64,000 nt of DNA from Nonomuraea spiralis. GTDB taxonomy: Bacteria; Actinomycetota; Actinomycetes; Streptosporangiales; Streptosporangiaceae. Each line of letters starts with the position of its first letter. Position 1 is the first letter of the stretch. This document shows, one piece after another, positions 26,822-35,254 of this stretch. Made by a program: the position numbers and the translations under genes. The stretch covers positions 62,001 to 126,000 of the forward strand of contig NZ_BMRC01000005.1 in the NCBI RefSeq assembly GCF_014648435.1. Reading direction: 5' to 3'. A model generated the notes under the pieces. That model had not been told where the DNA came from, did no database searches, and was given only the letters and a program-made list of their open reading frames with translations.

Positions 26822-28597
26822 TCACGGTCGTGCCGGAAGGCGCAAGGTGAAGGTGGTGCGGATGCCCGGGGTGCTGGTGGCCGTGGCGGTTCCGCCGTGC
26901 GCCGCGGCCAGGTCGCGGACGATGGCGAGGCCGAGGCCGCTGCCGCCGGTACGGCGGTTGCGGGATTTCTCCGCCCGCCAGAACCGGTCGAAGACGTGCG
27001 GAAGGTGCTCGGCGCGGATGCCGATCCCCGTGTCGGTCACCTCGATGATCACGTGGTCGCCGTCCTGGCGGGCGCCCAGCGTGATGTGCCCGCCGGCCCG
27101 CGTGTAGCGCAGGGAGTTGGTGACGAGGTTGCCGACGGCCTGGCGGAGTCGTACGGGGTCGGCGGTCAGGGTGGGGGCGCCGGCGATGGCGGTGGTCAGG
27201 GTGAGCCCGGCGGCTTCGGCGCGGCCCCGGTGGGCGGTGGCCACCTGGTCGAGGAGGTCGCCGAGGTGGACGGGTTCGAGGTGCAGGCGGAGCTTGCCCG
27301 CGTCGGCGAGGGCGAGGTCCTGGAGGTCGTCCACGATGTGCTGCAACAGCAGGAGTTCCTCGACCAGGGAGGCGATCAGCGCGGGGTCCAGCTCGGCGAC
27401 GCCGTCCTGTGCCGCCTCCAGCCAGCCTCTGAGGTTGCTCAGCGGGGTGCGCAACTCGTGGGAGACGTCGCTGACCATGGCCTTGCGCTGCTCCTCCATG
27501 CGCTGGAGGTGCTCGGACATCTCGTTGAACGCCGTGGCGAGCTCGCTGATCTCGCCGGTCGTCCTGACCTGGACGCGGGCGGAGCTGTCCCCGTCGCGCA
27601 TCCGCCGGGCGGCGTGGGTGAGCGCGTTGACCGGGCCGACCAGGCGTCTGGCCGCCATGACGCTGACGCCGACGGTCAGCACGAGCACGAGGAGGGCGGC
27701 GCCGGCGATCGAGGGCAGCGGGATGCGCGGGCCGGTGGCCTCGGCGGGGGATCCGATGTACAGGTAGGCGGCCGGGGCGACGTAGGGATCGAGTTGTTCC
27801 TTGCGGGCGGTGACGATGCAGGAGGAGATCGTCTGGCCGGGTTCGGCGGCCGACGACACCGGCCGCCTCTCCTTGGAGACCCAGGTGAAGTCGAGGCCGA
27901 CCGAGCCGCGTTCCGCGCTCTTGCCCTTCAGGCATCTGCCGACCAGGAGGTTGAGCTGCTTCAACGCGGACTTCTCGGTGCGCGTCGGCGTGTTGAAGGT
28001 GACGGCGTCGCAAGGAGCCGTCACCGCCGGGACCGGGCTCGGCTCCTGCGGGACACCCTCGCCGGTCGTCGTCACGAAGGGCCTGCCGGTGGGGGAGACG
28101 GTCGTCCGTACGGCCTGCCCGGTACGTCTCATGCAGACGGCGTAGGCCTCGGCGGCCTTCCCCAGCCGGACACGATCACGGTCGGGCAGCAGGAACGGGC
28201 CCACCGCGCGCGGATCGATGCGGTCCTCGGCCGCCCCCGGCACCAGGGTCACGTCCACCGCCAGCGGATCGACGACGGCCGACACCCTGGCGGGCAGCGG
28301 GGTCCCGGTGGCCGCCGAGTCCGCGATGAGGGCGCCCTTCTCGGTGGTCAGCGCGATGCGGCGGCTGTTGGCGGCGGCGAGGTCGCGTACGGTGGCGGCG
28401 ACGCCGGACCAGTCGGGATGGCGGGAGGCGTAACCGAGCAGGCTGTTGTTGATCTGGGTGTCGCTGGCCAGCGTCTGGCCCTGCTCGCGCTGGATCGCGC
28501 CGGAGGTGCTGTTGGCGGCCAGCCACGCCGTCGCCGTGATCGAGCAGACCGCCACGACGGCCGAGCTCGTGAGCAGCCTGACGAACAGCGACCTCAT
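26822..28597 (-). CDS. Sensor histidine kinase (HAMP-HisKA-HATPase)
   Basis: 591 residues from the ATG at 28597, overlapping the response-regulator stop by 4 nt. TM1 at about 10-30, an extracytoplasmic sensor domain of about 260 residues containing five cysteines, TM2 at about 290-312, HAMP (RRLVGPVNALTHAARRMRDG), HisKA with VSDVSHELRTPLSNL (H380) and HATPase_c with AVGNLVTNSLRY, DTGIGI and GGSGLGLAIV. It pairs with the PhoB-type regulator just upstream. The paired extracytoplasmic cysteines suggest a disulfide-stabilised sensor. Signal unknown; the divergent L,D-transpeptidase gene hints at envelope stress. Confidence 0.93.
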   Translation of the reverse strand: MRSLFVRLLTSSAVVAVCSITATAWLAANSTSGAIQREQGQTLASDTQINNSLLGYASRHPDWSGVAATVRDLAAANSRRIALTTEKGALIADSAATGTPLPARVSAVVDPLAVDVTLVPGAAEDRIDPRAVGPFLLPDRDRVRLGKAAEAYAVCMRRTGQAVRTTVSPTGRPFVTTTGEGVPQEPSPVPAVTAPCDAVTFNTPTRTEKSALKQLNLLVGRCLKGKSAERGSVGLDFTWVSKERRPVSSAAEPGQTISSCIVTARKEQLDPYVAPAAYLYIGSPAEATGPRIPLPSIAGAALLVLVLTVGVSVMAARRLVGPVNALTHAARRMRDGDSSARVQVRTTGEISELATAFNEMSEHLQRMEEQRKAMVSDVSHELRTPLSNLRGWLEAAQDGVAELDPALIASLVEELLLLQHIVDDLQDLALADAGKLRLHLEPVHLGDLLDQVATAHRGRAEAAGLTLTTAIAGAPTLTADPVRLRQAVGNLVTNSLRYTRAGGHITLGARQDGDHVIIEVTDTGIGIRAEHLPHVFDRFWRAEKSRNRRTGGSGLGLAIVRDLAAAHGGTATATSTPGIRTTFTLRLPARP

Positions 28598-29277
28598 GCC
28601 TGGGTCAGCTTGTAGCCGACGCCGTACACGGTCAACAGCCGGGACGGGCGGCGCGGGTCGGGCTCGATCTTCTTGCGCAGGTTCATCACGTGCACGTCGA
28701 CCGTGCGTTCGGTGATGAACCGGTCGAAGCCGTGGATGCGCTCCAGCAACTGCTTCCTGGTGAACACCCGTTCCGGCTCGGCGGTCAGCGTCTCGATGAT
28801 CCGGAACTCCGCGAGCGTGCAGTCCACCGGCGTGCCCGCCACGGTGACGGTGTGCCTGACCGGGTCGACGGCGAGGTCGCCCGCCTGGAAGAGCCGGCCG
28901 GCCTCCGGCGACCTGCCCGTACGGCGCAGCAGCGTGCGCACGCGGGCCATCAGCTCGCGCGGGCTGTACGGCTTGGTCATGTAGTCGTCGGCGCCGAGGT
29001 CGAGCCCGAGCAGCAGGTCGTCCTCGGTGGACCGGGCCGTCAGCATCAGGATCGGCAGGTCGGACTCGGCGCGCAGCACCCGGCAGACGTCCAGCCCGTC
29101 GACCTTCGGCATCATCACGTCGAGCAGCACGAGGCCGGGATCTCCCTGCCGGGCCTCGTCGATCGCCGAACGTCCGTCGTGCACGACGCGGACCTCGTGG
29201 CCCTCCCGCTCCAGGTAGCGCCTGAGCAGTTCGGCCTGCTTGGGGTCGTCCTCGGCGACCAGTACGTACGCGCACAT
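28594..29277 (-). CDS. OmpR/PhoB-type response regulator
   Basis: 227 residues. Receiver domain with EDD at 9-11, phosphoacceptor D53 (VLLDVMMPK), T and K in LMLTARS and YMTKPYSP. The C-terminal winged helix (about 130-225) has LTAEPERVFTRKQLLE and VDVHVMNLRKKIEPDP. The kinase gene follows with a 4-nt overlap. A GCACTC-CCC-GAGTGC palindrome lies just upstream. Confidence 0.94.
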   Translation of the reverse strand: MCAYVLVAEDDPKQAELLRRYLEREGHEVRVVHDGRSAIDEARQGDPGLVLLDVMMPKVDGLDVCRVLRAESDLPILMLTARSTEDDLLLGLDLGADDYMTKPYSPRELMARVRTLLRRTGRSPEAGRLFQAGDLAVDPVRHTVTVAGTPVDCTLAEFRIIETLTAEPERVFTRKQLLERIHGFDRFITERTVDVHVMNLRKKIEPDPRRPSRLLTVYGVGYKLTQA

Positions 29278-29292
29278 GGCCCGAGGTTATGC

Positions 29293-29307
29293 GCACTCCC
29301 CGAGTGC
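29293..29307. promoter_or_regulatory. Palindrome between response regulator and L,D-transpeptidase genes
   Basis: GCACTC-CCC-GAGTGC is a perfect 6-bp inverted repeat with a 3-bp centre, 16 nt upstream of the regulator start and 61 nt upstream of the divergent transpeptidase. It is a candidate site for autoregulation by the PhoB-type protein. Confidence 0.4.
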
Positions 29308-29367
29308 ATACGGGATCCGCATGACAGGCAAACAGGTTCCACACATTCTGTCGCCAGGCTGCGCCGG

Positions 29368-30108
29368 GTGAGAACCAACCTGCTTCGTACGGCCGCGGCG
29401 ACGACGTTCGCCTTCCTGCTGGCGGGCTGCGCGGGCAGCACCGGCAGCACCGGCCGCGCCGTACGACCCGACCCGGCGAACACCGTCGTGCGCGCCGAGC
29501 CGGCGGGCGGCGCCAGATCGAAGATCGCGAGCGTCAAGGGGGCCCGGATCAGGATCTACCGGGACAAACAGGGGACGCCCCAGAGGACGATCACCAGTCC
29601 CAACGACTACGGCGCGACGCGCGTCTTCCTGGTGGAACGCGACGAGGGCGACTGGCTCCAGGTGCTGCTGCCGATCCGGCCGAACGGCAGCAAGGGCTGG
29701 ATCAAGGCCGCCGACGTGACGCTCGCGGAGACCTCCCACCGCGTGGAGATCGATCGCGGGGCGTTCCGCTTCACGGTCTACGACGGCGACCGGCCCGTCA
29801 GGACGGGCAAGGTCGCGACCGGCGAGGCCGGGACGCCGACGCCTCCGGGCCGCTACTTCTTCACCGAGCTGGTCAAGCCCACCGGTGACGGCGGGGCCTA
29901 CGGCGCCTACGCCTTCGGGCTGAGCGGCTTCTCGCCGGTGCTGAAGAGCTTCGCCGGCGGCCCCGGCCAGCTGGCGATCCACGGGACGAACAAGCCTTCC
30001 GCCATCGGCACGCGGGCCAGCCACGGCTGCGTCCGGGTCGGCAACGACGACATCACCTGGATGGCGAAGAACCTGGCGATCGGCACTCCGGTCGTCGTGA
30101 AGGGCTGA
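29368..30108 (+). CDS. L,D-transpeptidase (YkuD) lipoprotein
   Basis: 246 residues from a GTG at 29368. The signal peptide ends in the lipobox FLLAGC, so it is a membrane-anchored lipoprotein. An SH3-like segment is followed by the YkuD catalytic domain, with AIHGTNKP and the catalytic loop SHGCVRVGNDD (Cys-His). L,D-transpeptidases form 3-3 cross-links in peptidoglycan or attach proteins to it. Divergent from the two-component system, which suggests an envelope-stress circuit. Confidence 0.92.
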   Translation: MRTNLLRTAAATTFAFLLAGCAGSTGSTGRAVRPDPANTVVRAEPAGGARSKIASVKGARIRIYRDKQGTPQRTITSPNDYGATRVFLVERDEGDWLQVLLPIRPNGSKGWIKAADVTLAETSHRVEIDRGAFRFTVYDGDRPVRTGKVATGEAGTPTPPGRYFFTELVKPTGDGGAYGAYAFGLSGFSPVLKSFAGGPGQLAIHGTNKPSAIGTRASHGCVRVGNDDITWMAKNLAIGTPVVVKG

Positions 30109-30138
30109 GGCCCTGCTCGAAGGATGAGAGGAATCCAT

Positions 30139-30390
30139 ATGAAGATCAGAACCATGCTCGTCGGCGCCGGCGCGGCGCTGGCCCTCGCGGCGGGCCTGGC
30201 CGGGCTCTCGGGGACGGCTTCGGCCGAGCCCAGGAAGCCCGCCGTGGTGCCCGCCGCAGCCCCCTCCGCGGTCCCATCCGCGGCCCCCTCTGCGGCGCCT
30301 TCCCCGGCGCCCGCCGAAGGCCGGCCCGAGGTCGAGCGGACGGCGGGGCCGAAGGAGCCGGTCGCCGTCAAGCCGCGCTACACCGGCTGA
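30139..30390 (+). CDS. Small secreted Ala/Pro/Ser-rich protein
   Basis: 83 residues from the ATG at 30139 with GAGAGGAA upstream. The signal peptide ends near TASA; the mature part is mostly PSAAPSA-type repeats followed by a charged tail. No fold is expected in the repeat. It lies 30 nt behind the L,D-transpeptidase gene and may be co-transcribed, so it could be a wall-spanning or wall-attached peptide. Function unknown. Confidence 0.6.
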   Translation: MKIRTMLVGAGAALALAAGLAGLSGTASAEPRKPAVVPAAAPSAVPSAAPSAAPSPAPAEGRPEVERTAGPKEPVAVKPRYTG

Positions 30391-30994
30391 TCACGACACG
30401 TCGCCGCCGCGTGATATCCCTCCTGCTCCTGCCCGTCGGCCGCGTCAGCGGCCTGGCCATCGCGGGCAGGAGCAGGAGCAGGAGCAGGACCCGGACACCG
30501 CGGTGCCACGTGCGGGCGGCGGAGGCGGCGATCGGGGCGGCCACGCCGTCCCCGACCACGCACGGCACGGCGTCCCTGACCTCGCACGGCACGGCGTCCG
30601 TGGCGCCGCCCGTCCCCCGGCCGGGGCCTGCGACTCCGGCCACCAGAACATCCGTCCGTCTGCACCACGGCCGGGGTCCGTCTTCTCCGGCGACCCTGTG
30701 GAGAGATGCTGCGGCGCTGTTTCAGCGACCATCGAGGCACAAGCCACGGCTACCACCTGGACGTCTCCTCGGCGGAGACGCTCCACGGACACCAGACGCG
30801 ACCCCAGCGCACCCTGGGCCGGCCAGTCGGGCAGAACGCTTCCGTCTCCCGTATTCCGGGTTTCGGCAAAACAATGCTGACGCATGAGCCCGAATGAACC
30901 CGGGAAAAATCTCCGGCGTCTGAGAAAAATGCGGACGCGACGCCGGTACCGGCGAAAGTTCGCGGCCCCGGTGAACTGAGAGTGGCGTTGTGCG
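30391..30994. other. Gene-poor stretch of about 600 bases
   Basis: No open frame here has the third-position GC pattern of the neighbouring genes. The stretch holds a nested inverted repeat (30420-30478), four tandem CAGGAG-type hexamers (about 30467-30490) and two copies of CGCACGGCACGGCGTCC (about 30560-30600). It may contain a decayed gene. I see no tRNA or recognisable RNA. Confidence 0.5.
30420..30478. terminator. Nested hairpin after the L,D-transpeptidase operon
   Basis: CTCCTGCTCCTGCCCG (30420-30435) pairs perfectly with CGGGCAGGAGCAGGAG (30463-30478) over 16 bp. Inside, GGCCGC-GTCA-GCGGCC (30438-30453) forms a second tetraloop hairpin. There is no T-run, but the stem is strong enough to act as a transcription barrier or RNA structure. 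Confidence 0.5.
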
Positions 30995-31954
30995 ATGAGC
31001 TCGATGACGACGGGGACTCCTCCCATGAAGACGCTCAGGGAGTACGTCGAGGCGCGAATTCTCTCGCGGGACGACCTGAGAGGCGCTCTGCAACTCGCGA
31101 TGCGGCTGGAGTTCGCCACGATCCCGCCGTATCTGTGCGCCGAATGGTCGGTCGGGCACGATCCGGACCACACCCGGACCGTCGTCCACCAAGTGGTGAT
31201 CCAGGAGATGCACCATTTCGCGCTGGCGGGCAACCTGCTGACTGCGGTAGGGGGCACGCCGTCGATCGCCCACGCGGACTTCCTGCCCGTCTACCCGGCG
31301 AACGAGCTGCCCGGCGGCATCGCGCAGGAGCGACCGGTCGATCTCAAGCCACTGGTCAAGGACCAGCTGGCGGTGTTCATGCAGATCGAGCACCCGGACT
31401 TTCCTCCTGTCGCCCGTCGGGACACGCCGCCACCGCCGACGATCGGCGCCTTCTACGACACGATCATCGCGACGTTCCAGGAGACCGAGCCGGCGATCGA
31501 CCAGGACGCGCTCGCCGTGGAGGTTCCCCTCGCGCCGCCGATCCGGACCGTCGACGACGCGATCGAGACGATCGACCGGATCAAGCGCGAAGGGGAAGGC
31601 GTTCCCGGCTCGCCCGACGTCCCCACCAGGGAGGGGACGAACCATGCGCATTACTACCTGTTCAAGGAGCTGTTCGTCCAGAAGCGGCTGGTCAAGGTCG
31701 ATGGGGTGTGGAGTTTCAGCGGCGCGCCGATCACCCTGCCGGAAGTGCATGACTTCATGCCCTCGACGGCGGAGCCGGACCTGTCGCTGGAGTTCCGGCG
31801 CACTCTGAGCGGCCTGCTGACCAGTCTGGAGTCCTGCTGGACGACGCCGGGCACCGAACCGGACCTGTCGGCGATGTTCGATCTGAAATCAACCGGTCAG
31901 GATCTCATCGGACGGGGCATCCGCCCGGACTTCACCTGGTTGGATCCGTCGTAA
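30995..31954 (+). CDS. Ferritin-like protein, RebD/VioB (iminophenyl-pyruvate dimer synthase) domain type
   Basis: 319 residues; the ATG at 31025 (MKTLREYV) is a possible later start. The first 150 residues match the ferritin-like domain known from RebD and VioB: LRLAMRLEFATIPPYLCA-type helix (here LQLAMRLEFATIPPYLCAEW), then QEMHHFALAGNLLTAVGG, giving the E/H di-metal ligands. The second half has another helical block with NHAHYYLFKELF. In RebD/VioB this domain couples indole-pyruvate imines; stand-alone versions in actinomycetes have no assigned substrate. There is no tryptophan oxidase or other violacein/rebeccamycin gene nearby. Confidence 0.75.
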   Translation: MSSMTTGTPPMKTLREYVEARILSRDDLRGALQLAMRLEFATIPPYLCAEWSVGHDPDHTRTVVHQVVIQEMHHFALAGNLLTAVGGTPSIAHADFLPVYPANELPGGIAQERPVDLKPLVKDQLAVFMQIEHPDFPPVARRDTPPPPTIGAFYDTIIATFQETEPAIDQDALAVEVPLAPPIRTVDDAIETIDRIKREGEGVPGSPDVPTREGTNHAHYYLFKELFVQKRLVKVDGVWSFSGAPITLPEVHDFMPSTAEPDLSLEFRRTLSGLLTSLESCWTTPGTEPDLSAMFDLKSTGQDLIGRGIRPDFTWLDPS

Positions 31955-32095
31955 CAGCGCCACCGAGGCGGGGGCGAGGACGGTCTCGGTCGTCAGGGTG
32001 AGCTCGAAGGGCGGCAGCTAGACGTCCTTCATCGCCTTGCCGTCGGCTGACGGCTCCGGCTGCCCGTCGATCGAGGTGCGGACGTCCGGGGGCGG
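31940..32095 (-). pseudogene. Possible gene remnant in frame behind the ArsR gene
   Basis: Reading on past the ArsR stop codon in the same frame, about 50 codons with GC-rich third positions follow, broken by a single TAG at 32018-32020 (text around it: GKAMKDV, stop, LPPFELTLTTET). This looks like a once longer or separate coding sequence inactivated by point mutations. I cannot name its family. Confidence 0.3.
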
Positions 32096-32416
32096 CTACG
32101 CGTTCTCGGCGGCGGCCAGGCGGAAAATCGGGTCGAGCAGGCCGGGGAAACGTTCGCTCAGGTCGCGGGCGCGTGGCCGGACCCGCCGGTTGCGGCCGTC
32201 GACGGTCATGCTGATCAGCCCGGCCTCGCGCATGATCCGGAAGTGGTTGGACAACGTCGAGAGCGGCACGCCCAGGCCGTCGGCGAGGGCGGAGCAGGTC
32301 GACTCGGGGCTGGCCCAGGCGCGGCGTACGAGCTCCAGGCGGACCGGGTCGCTGAGCGCGTGCAGCACCGGCGCGAGCGTCAGCGACTCGCGCGGCGGCT
32401 CGGGAAGCGGTCGCAT
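32096..32416 (-). CDS. ArsR-family winged-helix regulator
   Basis: 106 residues. Winged helix with LHALSDPVRLELVRRAWA, then ADGLGVPLSTLSNHFRIMREAGLI as the recognition element. No ELCVCDL-type metal site or paired cysteines, so not a metal sensor. Divergent from the MFS exporter at 32498 and sharing the palindrome at 32432-32454. Confidence 0.9.
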   Translation of the reverse strand: MRPLPEPPRESLTLAPVLHALSDPVRLELVRRAWASPESTCSALADGLGVPLSTLSNHFRIMREAGLISMTVDGRNRRVRPRARDLSERFPGLLDPIFRLAAAENA

Positions 32417-32431
32417 GCCCTCATGGTATCA

Positions 32432-32454
32432 ATACTTCGACATTTCGGAAGTAT
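32432..32454. promoter_or_regulatory. ArsR operator between regulator and MFS genes
   Basis: ATACTTC (32432-32438) and GAAGTAT (32448-32454) are a perfect 7-bp inverted repeat with a 9-bp spacer, 16 nt from the ArsR start and 44 nt from the MFS start. Confidence 0.6.
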
Positions 32455-32497
32455 CGAACTATGGTGTGCCGGAGCATCCGCCTGACGAGAGGGAGCA

Positions 32498-33934
32498 GTG
32501 TTGACCGCGCAGGAAAGCACGACGAGGCCCGAGGCGCCCGAGGCCGCGGGCGTTCGATCGAACCGGGCCGTGTTGCTCGCAGTGGCCTGTCTGGGCCAGT
32601 TCATGGTGTTGCTCGACAGCACGATCGTCGGCGCCGCGCTGCCCGACATGGAGCGACGACTGCACACCGGGCTGACCGGCCTGCAGTGGATCGTCGACGC
32701 CTACGTGCTGCTGGTGGCCATGTTGTTGTTGTCCGGCGGCGTCTTCGCCGACCGTTTCGGCCGCAGGAGGTTGTTCCTGGCCGGGGTCGTGGTGTTCACC
32801 CTCGCGTCCGTGTTGTGCTCGTTCGCGCCCTCGCTCGGCTGGCTGATCGTGGGACGGGTGGCGCAGGGCGTCGGGGCCGCCGCGCTGAGCCCCGCCTCGC
32901 TGGCCCTGATCGGCGCCGCGTACCCCGTCCCGCAGGAACGGGTCAGGGCGATCGGGTTGTGGGCCGGGTTCAGCGGGATCGGGCTGGCGGCCGGGCCGCT
33001 GGCCGGCGGCGTCCTGGTCGAGGTCTTCGGCTGGCCCGCCATCTTCCTCGTGAACGTGCCCATCGGGGCCGTGCTGGTGGTGGCCGGTCTGCGGGTGCTG
33101 GGCCAGTCCGGCAATCCGGCGGCGCCGAGGATCGACGTACCGGGGACGGTCCTGTCCGTCCTGGGGGTGGGGGCGCTGACCTTCGGGCTGATCGAGGGCG
33201 GCTCACGTGGCTGGACCTCGCCGGTGATCCTGGGCAGCTTCGGGGCCGCGGTGGTGGTCCTGGCCGCCTTCGTCGTCGTCGAAGCACGCCGTCCGGCGCC
33301 GATGTTGCCGCTGCGGCTGTTCCGGCAGCGGCTGTTCACGGTGTCCAACACGGCCATGGTCGTGGTGGGCTTCGCGCTCATGGGCTCGTCGTTCTTCTTC
33401 TCCCAGTTCTTCGTGTACGTCCAGGGCAGTTCGATCCTGCGCGCGGGTGTGCAGACCCTGCCCGCCACCCTCGCCATGGTGGTCGTCAGCCCGTACGCGG
33501 GCCGGCTCGCCGCCCGGTACGGCTTCCGCGTCGTGGTCACCGCCGGCCTGGTGCTGGCCGGGCTGGGGCTGGTCGCGCTGGGCTTCGTGCACGCGGACAC
33601 CGGTTACGGCAACGTGTGGTGGCGGCTGGCCGTCGCGGGCGTCGGGTTCGCCCTGACCATGTCCCCGCTGACCGGCGCCGCCATCCAGGCGGTCGGCCCG
33701 CAGGAGGGCGGCCTGGCGTCGGGCGTCAGCAGCACGACCCGGCAGATCGGCGCGGTGCTCGGCGTGGCGGTGCTGGGGGCCGTCGTCCGCGCGCGCGAGG
33801 CGGGCGGGGCGTCGTTCGAGGCGGGGCTCGGCAGCGCGTTCGTGGTGGCCGGTGTCGTCACGCTGGCCTGCGCCGTGCTGACCGGCCTGTGGCTGGTGAG
33901 GTCCGACCCTCGCCCCGCGGCGCGGCGGGGGTGA
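32498..33934 (+). CDS. MFS drug exporter, DHA2 (14-TM) family
   Basis: 478 residues from GTG (GTG TTG at 32498) with GAGGGAG upstream. TM1 motif FMVLLDSTIVGAALPDM (family motif D1), then ADRFGRRRLFLAG (motif A) and GLWAGFSGIGLAAGPLAGG (motif C of drug:proton antiporters). About 14 helices. Likely exports an antibiotic or other toxic compound under the control of the divergent ArsR protein. Confidence 0.92.
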   Translation: MLTAQESTTRPEAPEAAGVRSNRAVLLAVACLGQFMVLLDSTIVGAALPDMERRLHTGLTGLQWIVDAYVLLVAMLLLSGGVFADRFGRRRLFLAGVVVFTLASVLCSFAPSLGWLIVGRVAQGVGAAALSPASLALIGAAYPVPQERVRAIGLWAGFSGIGLAAGPLAGGVLVEVFGWPAIFLVNVPIGAVLVVAGLRVLGQSGNPAAPRIDVPGTVLSVLGVGALTFGLIEGGSRGWTSPVILGSFGAAVVVLAAFVVVEARRPAPMLPLRLFRQRLFTVSNTAMVVVGFALMGSSFFFSQFFVYVQGSSILRAGVQTLPATLAMVVVSPYAGRLAARYGFRVVVTAGLVLAGLGLVALGFVHADTGYGNVWWRLAVAGVGFALTMSPLTGAAIQAVGPQEGGLASGVSSTTRQIGAVLGVAVLGAVVRAREAGGASFEAGLGSAFVVAGVVTLACAVLTGLWLVRSDPRPAARRG

Positions 33935-33935
33935 C

Positions 33936-33971
33936 GGTCCCGGGAGGCCGGGCGTCGGTCGTCCCGGGACC
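33936..33971. terminator. Hairpin between MFS and DUF4287 genes
   Basis: GGTCCCGGGA (33936-33945) pairs with TCCCGGGACC (33962-33971) over 10 bp, in the gap between converging genes. Confidence 0.6.
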
Positions 33972-33979
33972 CTCGTGTG

Positions 33980-34276
33980 TCAGCCCGCTGCGGGGCGGTT
34001 GCCCTTGCCGTCCAGCCACAGGGTGTCGGACTCGTCCCGGTGGACGCCGGTGGTGCCGACGTGCTTGGCGTCGATCTTCGGGCCTTTCTTGATCACGTGC
34101 ACCAGGGCCATCGCGTGGCCGCGTCCGAGGTCGTAGTCCTGCTTGAGCCAGTCGATGATCGTTCCCGCCTTGGTGGACGGGTCGTCGAAGCCGCGTTCCT
34201 GGGCGAGGGCGATGAACTGGCGGGGCGTCAGTCCGGTCTTTTCTTCAATGTTGTCCAGATACGCCTGGAACGACAT
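33980..34276 (-). CDS. DUF4287 domain-containing protein
   Basis: 98 residues. The start MSFQAYLDNIEEKTGLTP and the segment DYDLGRGHAMALVHVIKKG are characteristic of DUF4287, a small helical cytosolic domain of unknown function that sometimes precedes DUF5655. Divergent from the hydrolase at 34372. Confidence 0.85.
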   Translation of the reverse strand: MSFQAYLDNIEEKTGLTPRQFIALAQERGFDDPSTKAGTIIDWLKQDYDLGRGHAMALVHVIKKGPKIDAKHVGTTGVHRDESDTLWLDGKGNRPAAG

Positions 34277-34371
34277 GGCTTTCTCCAGTCTTCATGGGGT
34301 GTTGCAGGGCCAGTGTCCCATTGATGGCGGTTTGCAGGCGTGGCGAGGCGTGCTCAGTAGAATGCGGTTCC

Positions 34372-35217
34372 ATGGACGAGCAGGAGCTGAGTTCTCCGTG
34401 GGAAGGAGTCCTGGTCACCCCGGGCTCGGCCGGTCACACCGGCGTCCTCGTCCTGGCGGGGTCGAGCGGGCGGATCGAACGGGACAGGGCCCGGATTCTC
34501 GCCCGGGAGGGCATGACCGCGCTGTCGATCCGGTGGTTCGGCGGTCCGGGGCAGTCTCCTGGCATCTGCGAAATCCCGCTGGAGACGTTCGTGTCGGCCG
34601 TCGATCTGCTGGAATCGACCGGAGTGCGGCGTATCTGCCTGCTGGGGATGTCCAAGGGGGCGGAGGCCGCGCTGCTCACCTGCGTCCGTGACCGGCGGGT
34701 GGACGGGGTGGTGGCGATGTCGCCGACCTCGCTGGTGTGGGGCAACGTCGGTCCGGGGCCGGACGGGGAGAAACGTCCGTACCGGTCGTCCTGGACGTGG
34801 AAGGGGCGGCCGGTGCCCTTCGTCCCGTACGACGACGACTGGGCCGAGGCCGAGCCGGAACGCGGCCCGCTGGCTCTTCGCGCCCTGTACGAGCTGAGCG
34901 AGCGCACGTTCGCCGGCCTGCTGCCGGCCGCGGAGATCCCCGTCGAGGCGGCCGAGGCCGACGTGCTGCTGGTGGCGGGCGGGGACGACGCCATGTGGCC
35001 GTCGGTGCCGTACGCCGAGCGGCTGGTCGCCCGGCGCCGCGCCGCCGGTCGTACGGCTCGGCTGGTGAGCCGGGCCGACGCCGGCCACCGTCCGCGCCTT
35101 CCCGGCGAGGGGCCCGCCCCGGAGTCGCCCGACTTCCTGTACGGGGGCGACGCCGCCGCGGACGCCCGGCTCGGCGCCGACGCCTGGCCCCACATCCTCG
35201 ACCTGCTGCGCGGCTGA
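34372..35217 (+). CDS. Alpha/beta hydrolase, BAAT/dienelactone-hydrolase-like
   Basis: 281 residues from the ATG at 34372. Nucleophile elbow LLGMSKGAEAALL (about residue 90), acid in VAGGDDAMWPS and histidine in DAGHRPR complete a Ser-Asp-His triad. Overall pattern resembles the C-terminal acyl-CoA thioester hydrolase (BAAT) domain without its N-terminal partner. Substrate unknown, stands alone. Confidence 0.8.
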   Translation: MDEQELSSPWEGVLVTPGSAGHTGVLVLAGSSGRIERDRARILAREGMTALSIRWFGGPGQSPGICEIPLETFVSAVDLLESTGVRRICLLGMSKGAEAALLTCVRDRRVDGVVAMSPTSLVWGNVGPGPDGEKRPYRSSWTWKGRPVPFVPYDDDWAEAEPERGPLALRALYELSERTFAGLLPAAEIPVEAAEADVLLVAGGDDAMWPSVPYAERLVARRRAAGRTARLVSRADAGHRPRLPGEGPAPESPDFLYGGDAAADARLGADAWPHILDLLRG

Positions 35218-35245
35218 CGCCCCCGGGACGCGGGCACCGGGGGCG
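35218..35245. terminator. Hairpin between hydrolase and NAD(P)-binding protein genes
   Basis: CGCCCCCGG (35218-35226) and CCGGGGGCG (35237-35245) form a perfect 9-bp stem with a 10-nt loop between converging genes. Confidence 0.65.
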
Positions 35246-35254
35246 CGGGACGGG

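Noticed and set aside
30555..30605. Short direct repeats as a possible CRISPR remnant
   Set aside because: Only two copies of a GC-rich 17-mer with no regular spacer; no cas genes in the window.
30411..30887. 158-codon plus-strand frame in the gene-poor stretch
   Set aside because: Composition is Arg/Pro/Thr-rich without the third-position GC bias of real genes here, and it runs through the hairpin and the short repeats.
32501..32503. TTG as the start of the MFS gene
   Set aside because: The preceding GTG at 32498 has the better position relative to GAGGGAG; the difference is one residue and does not matter for function.
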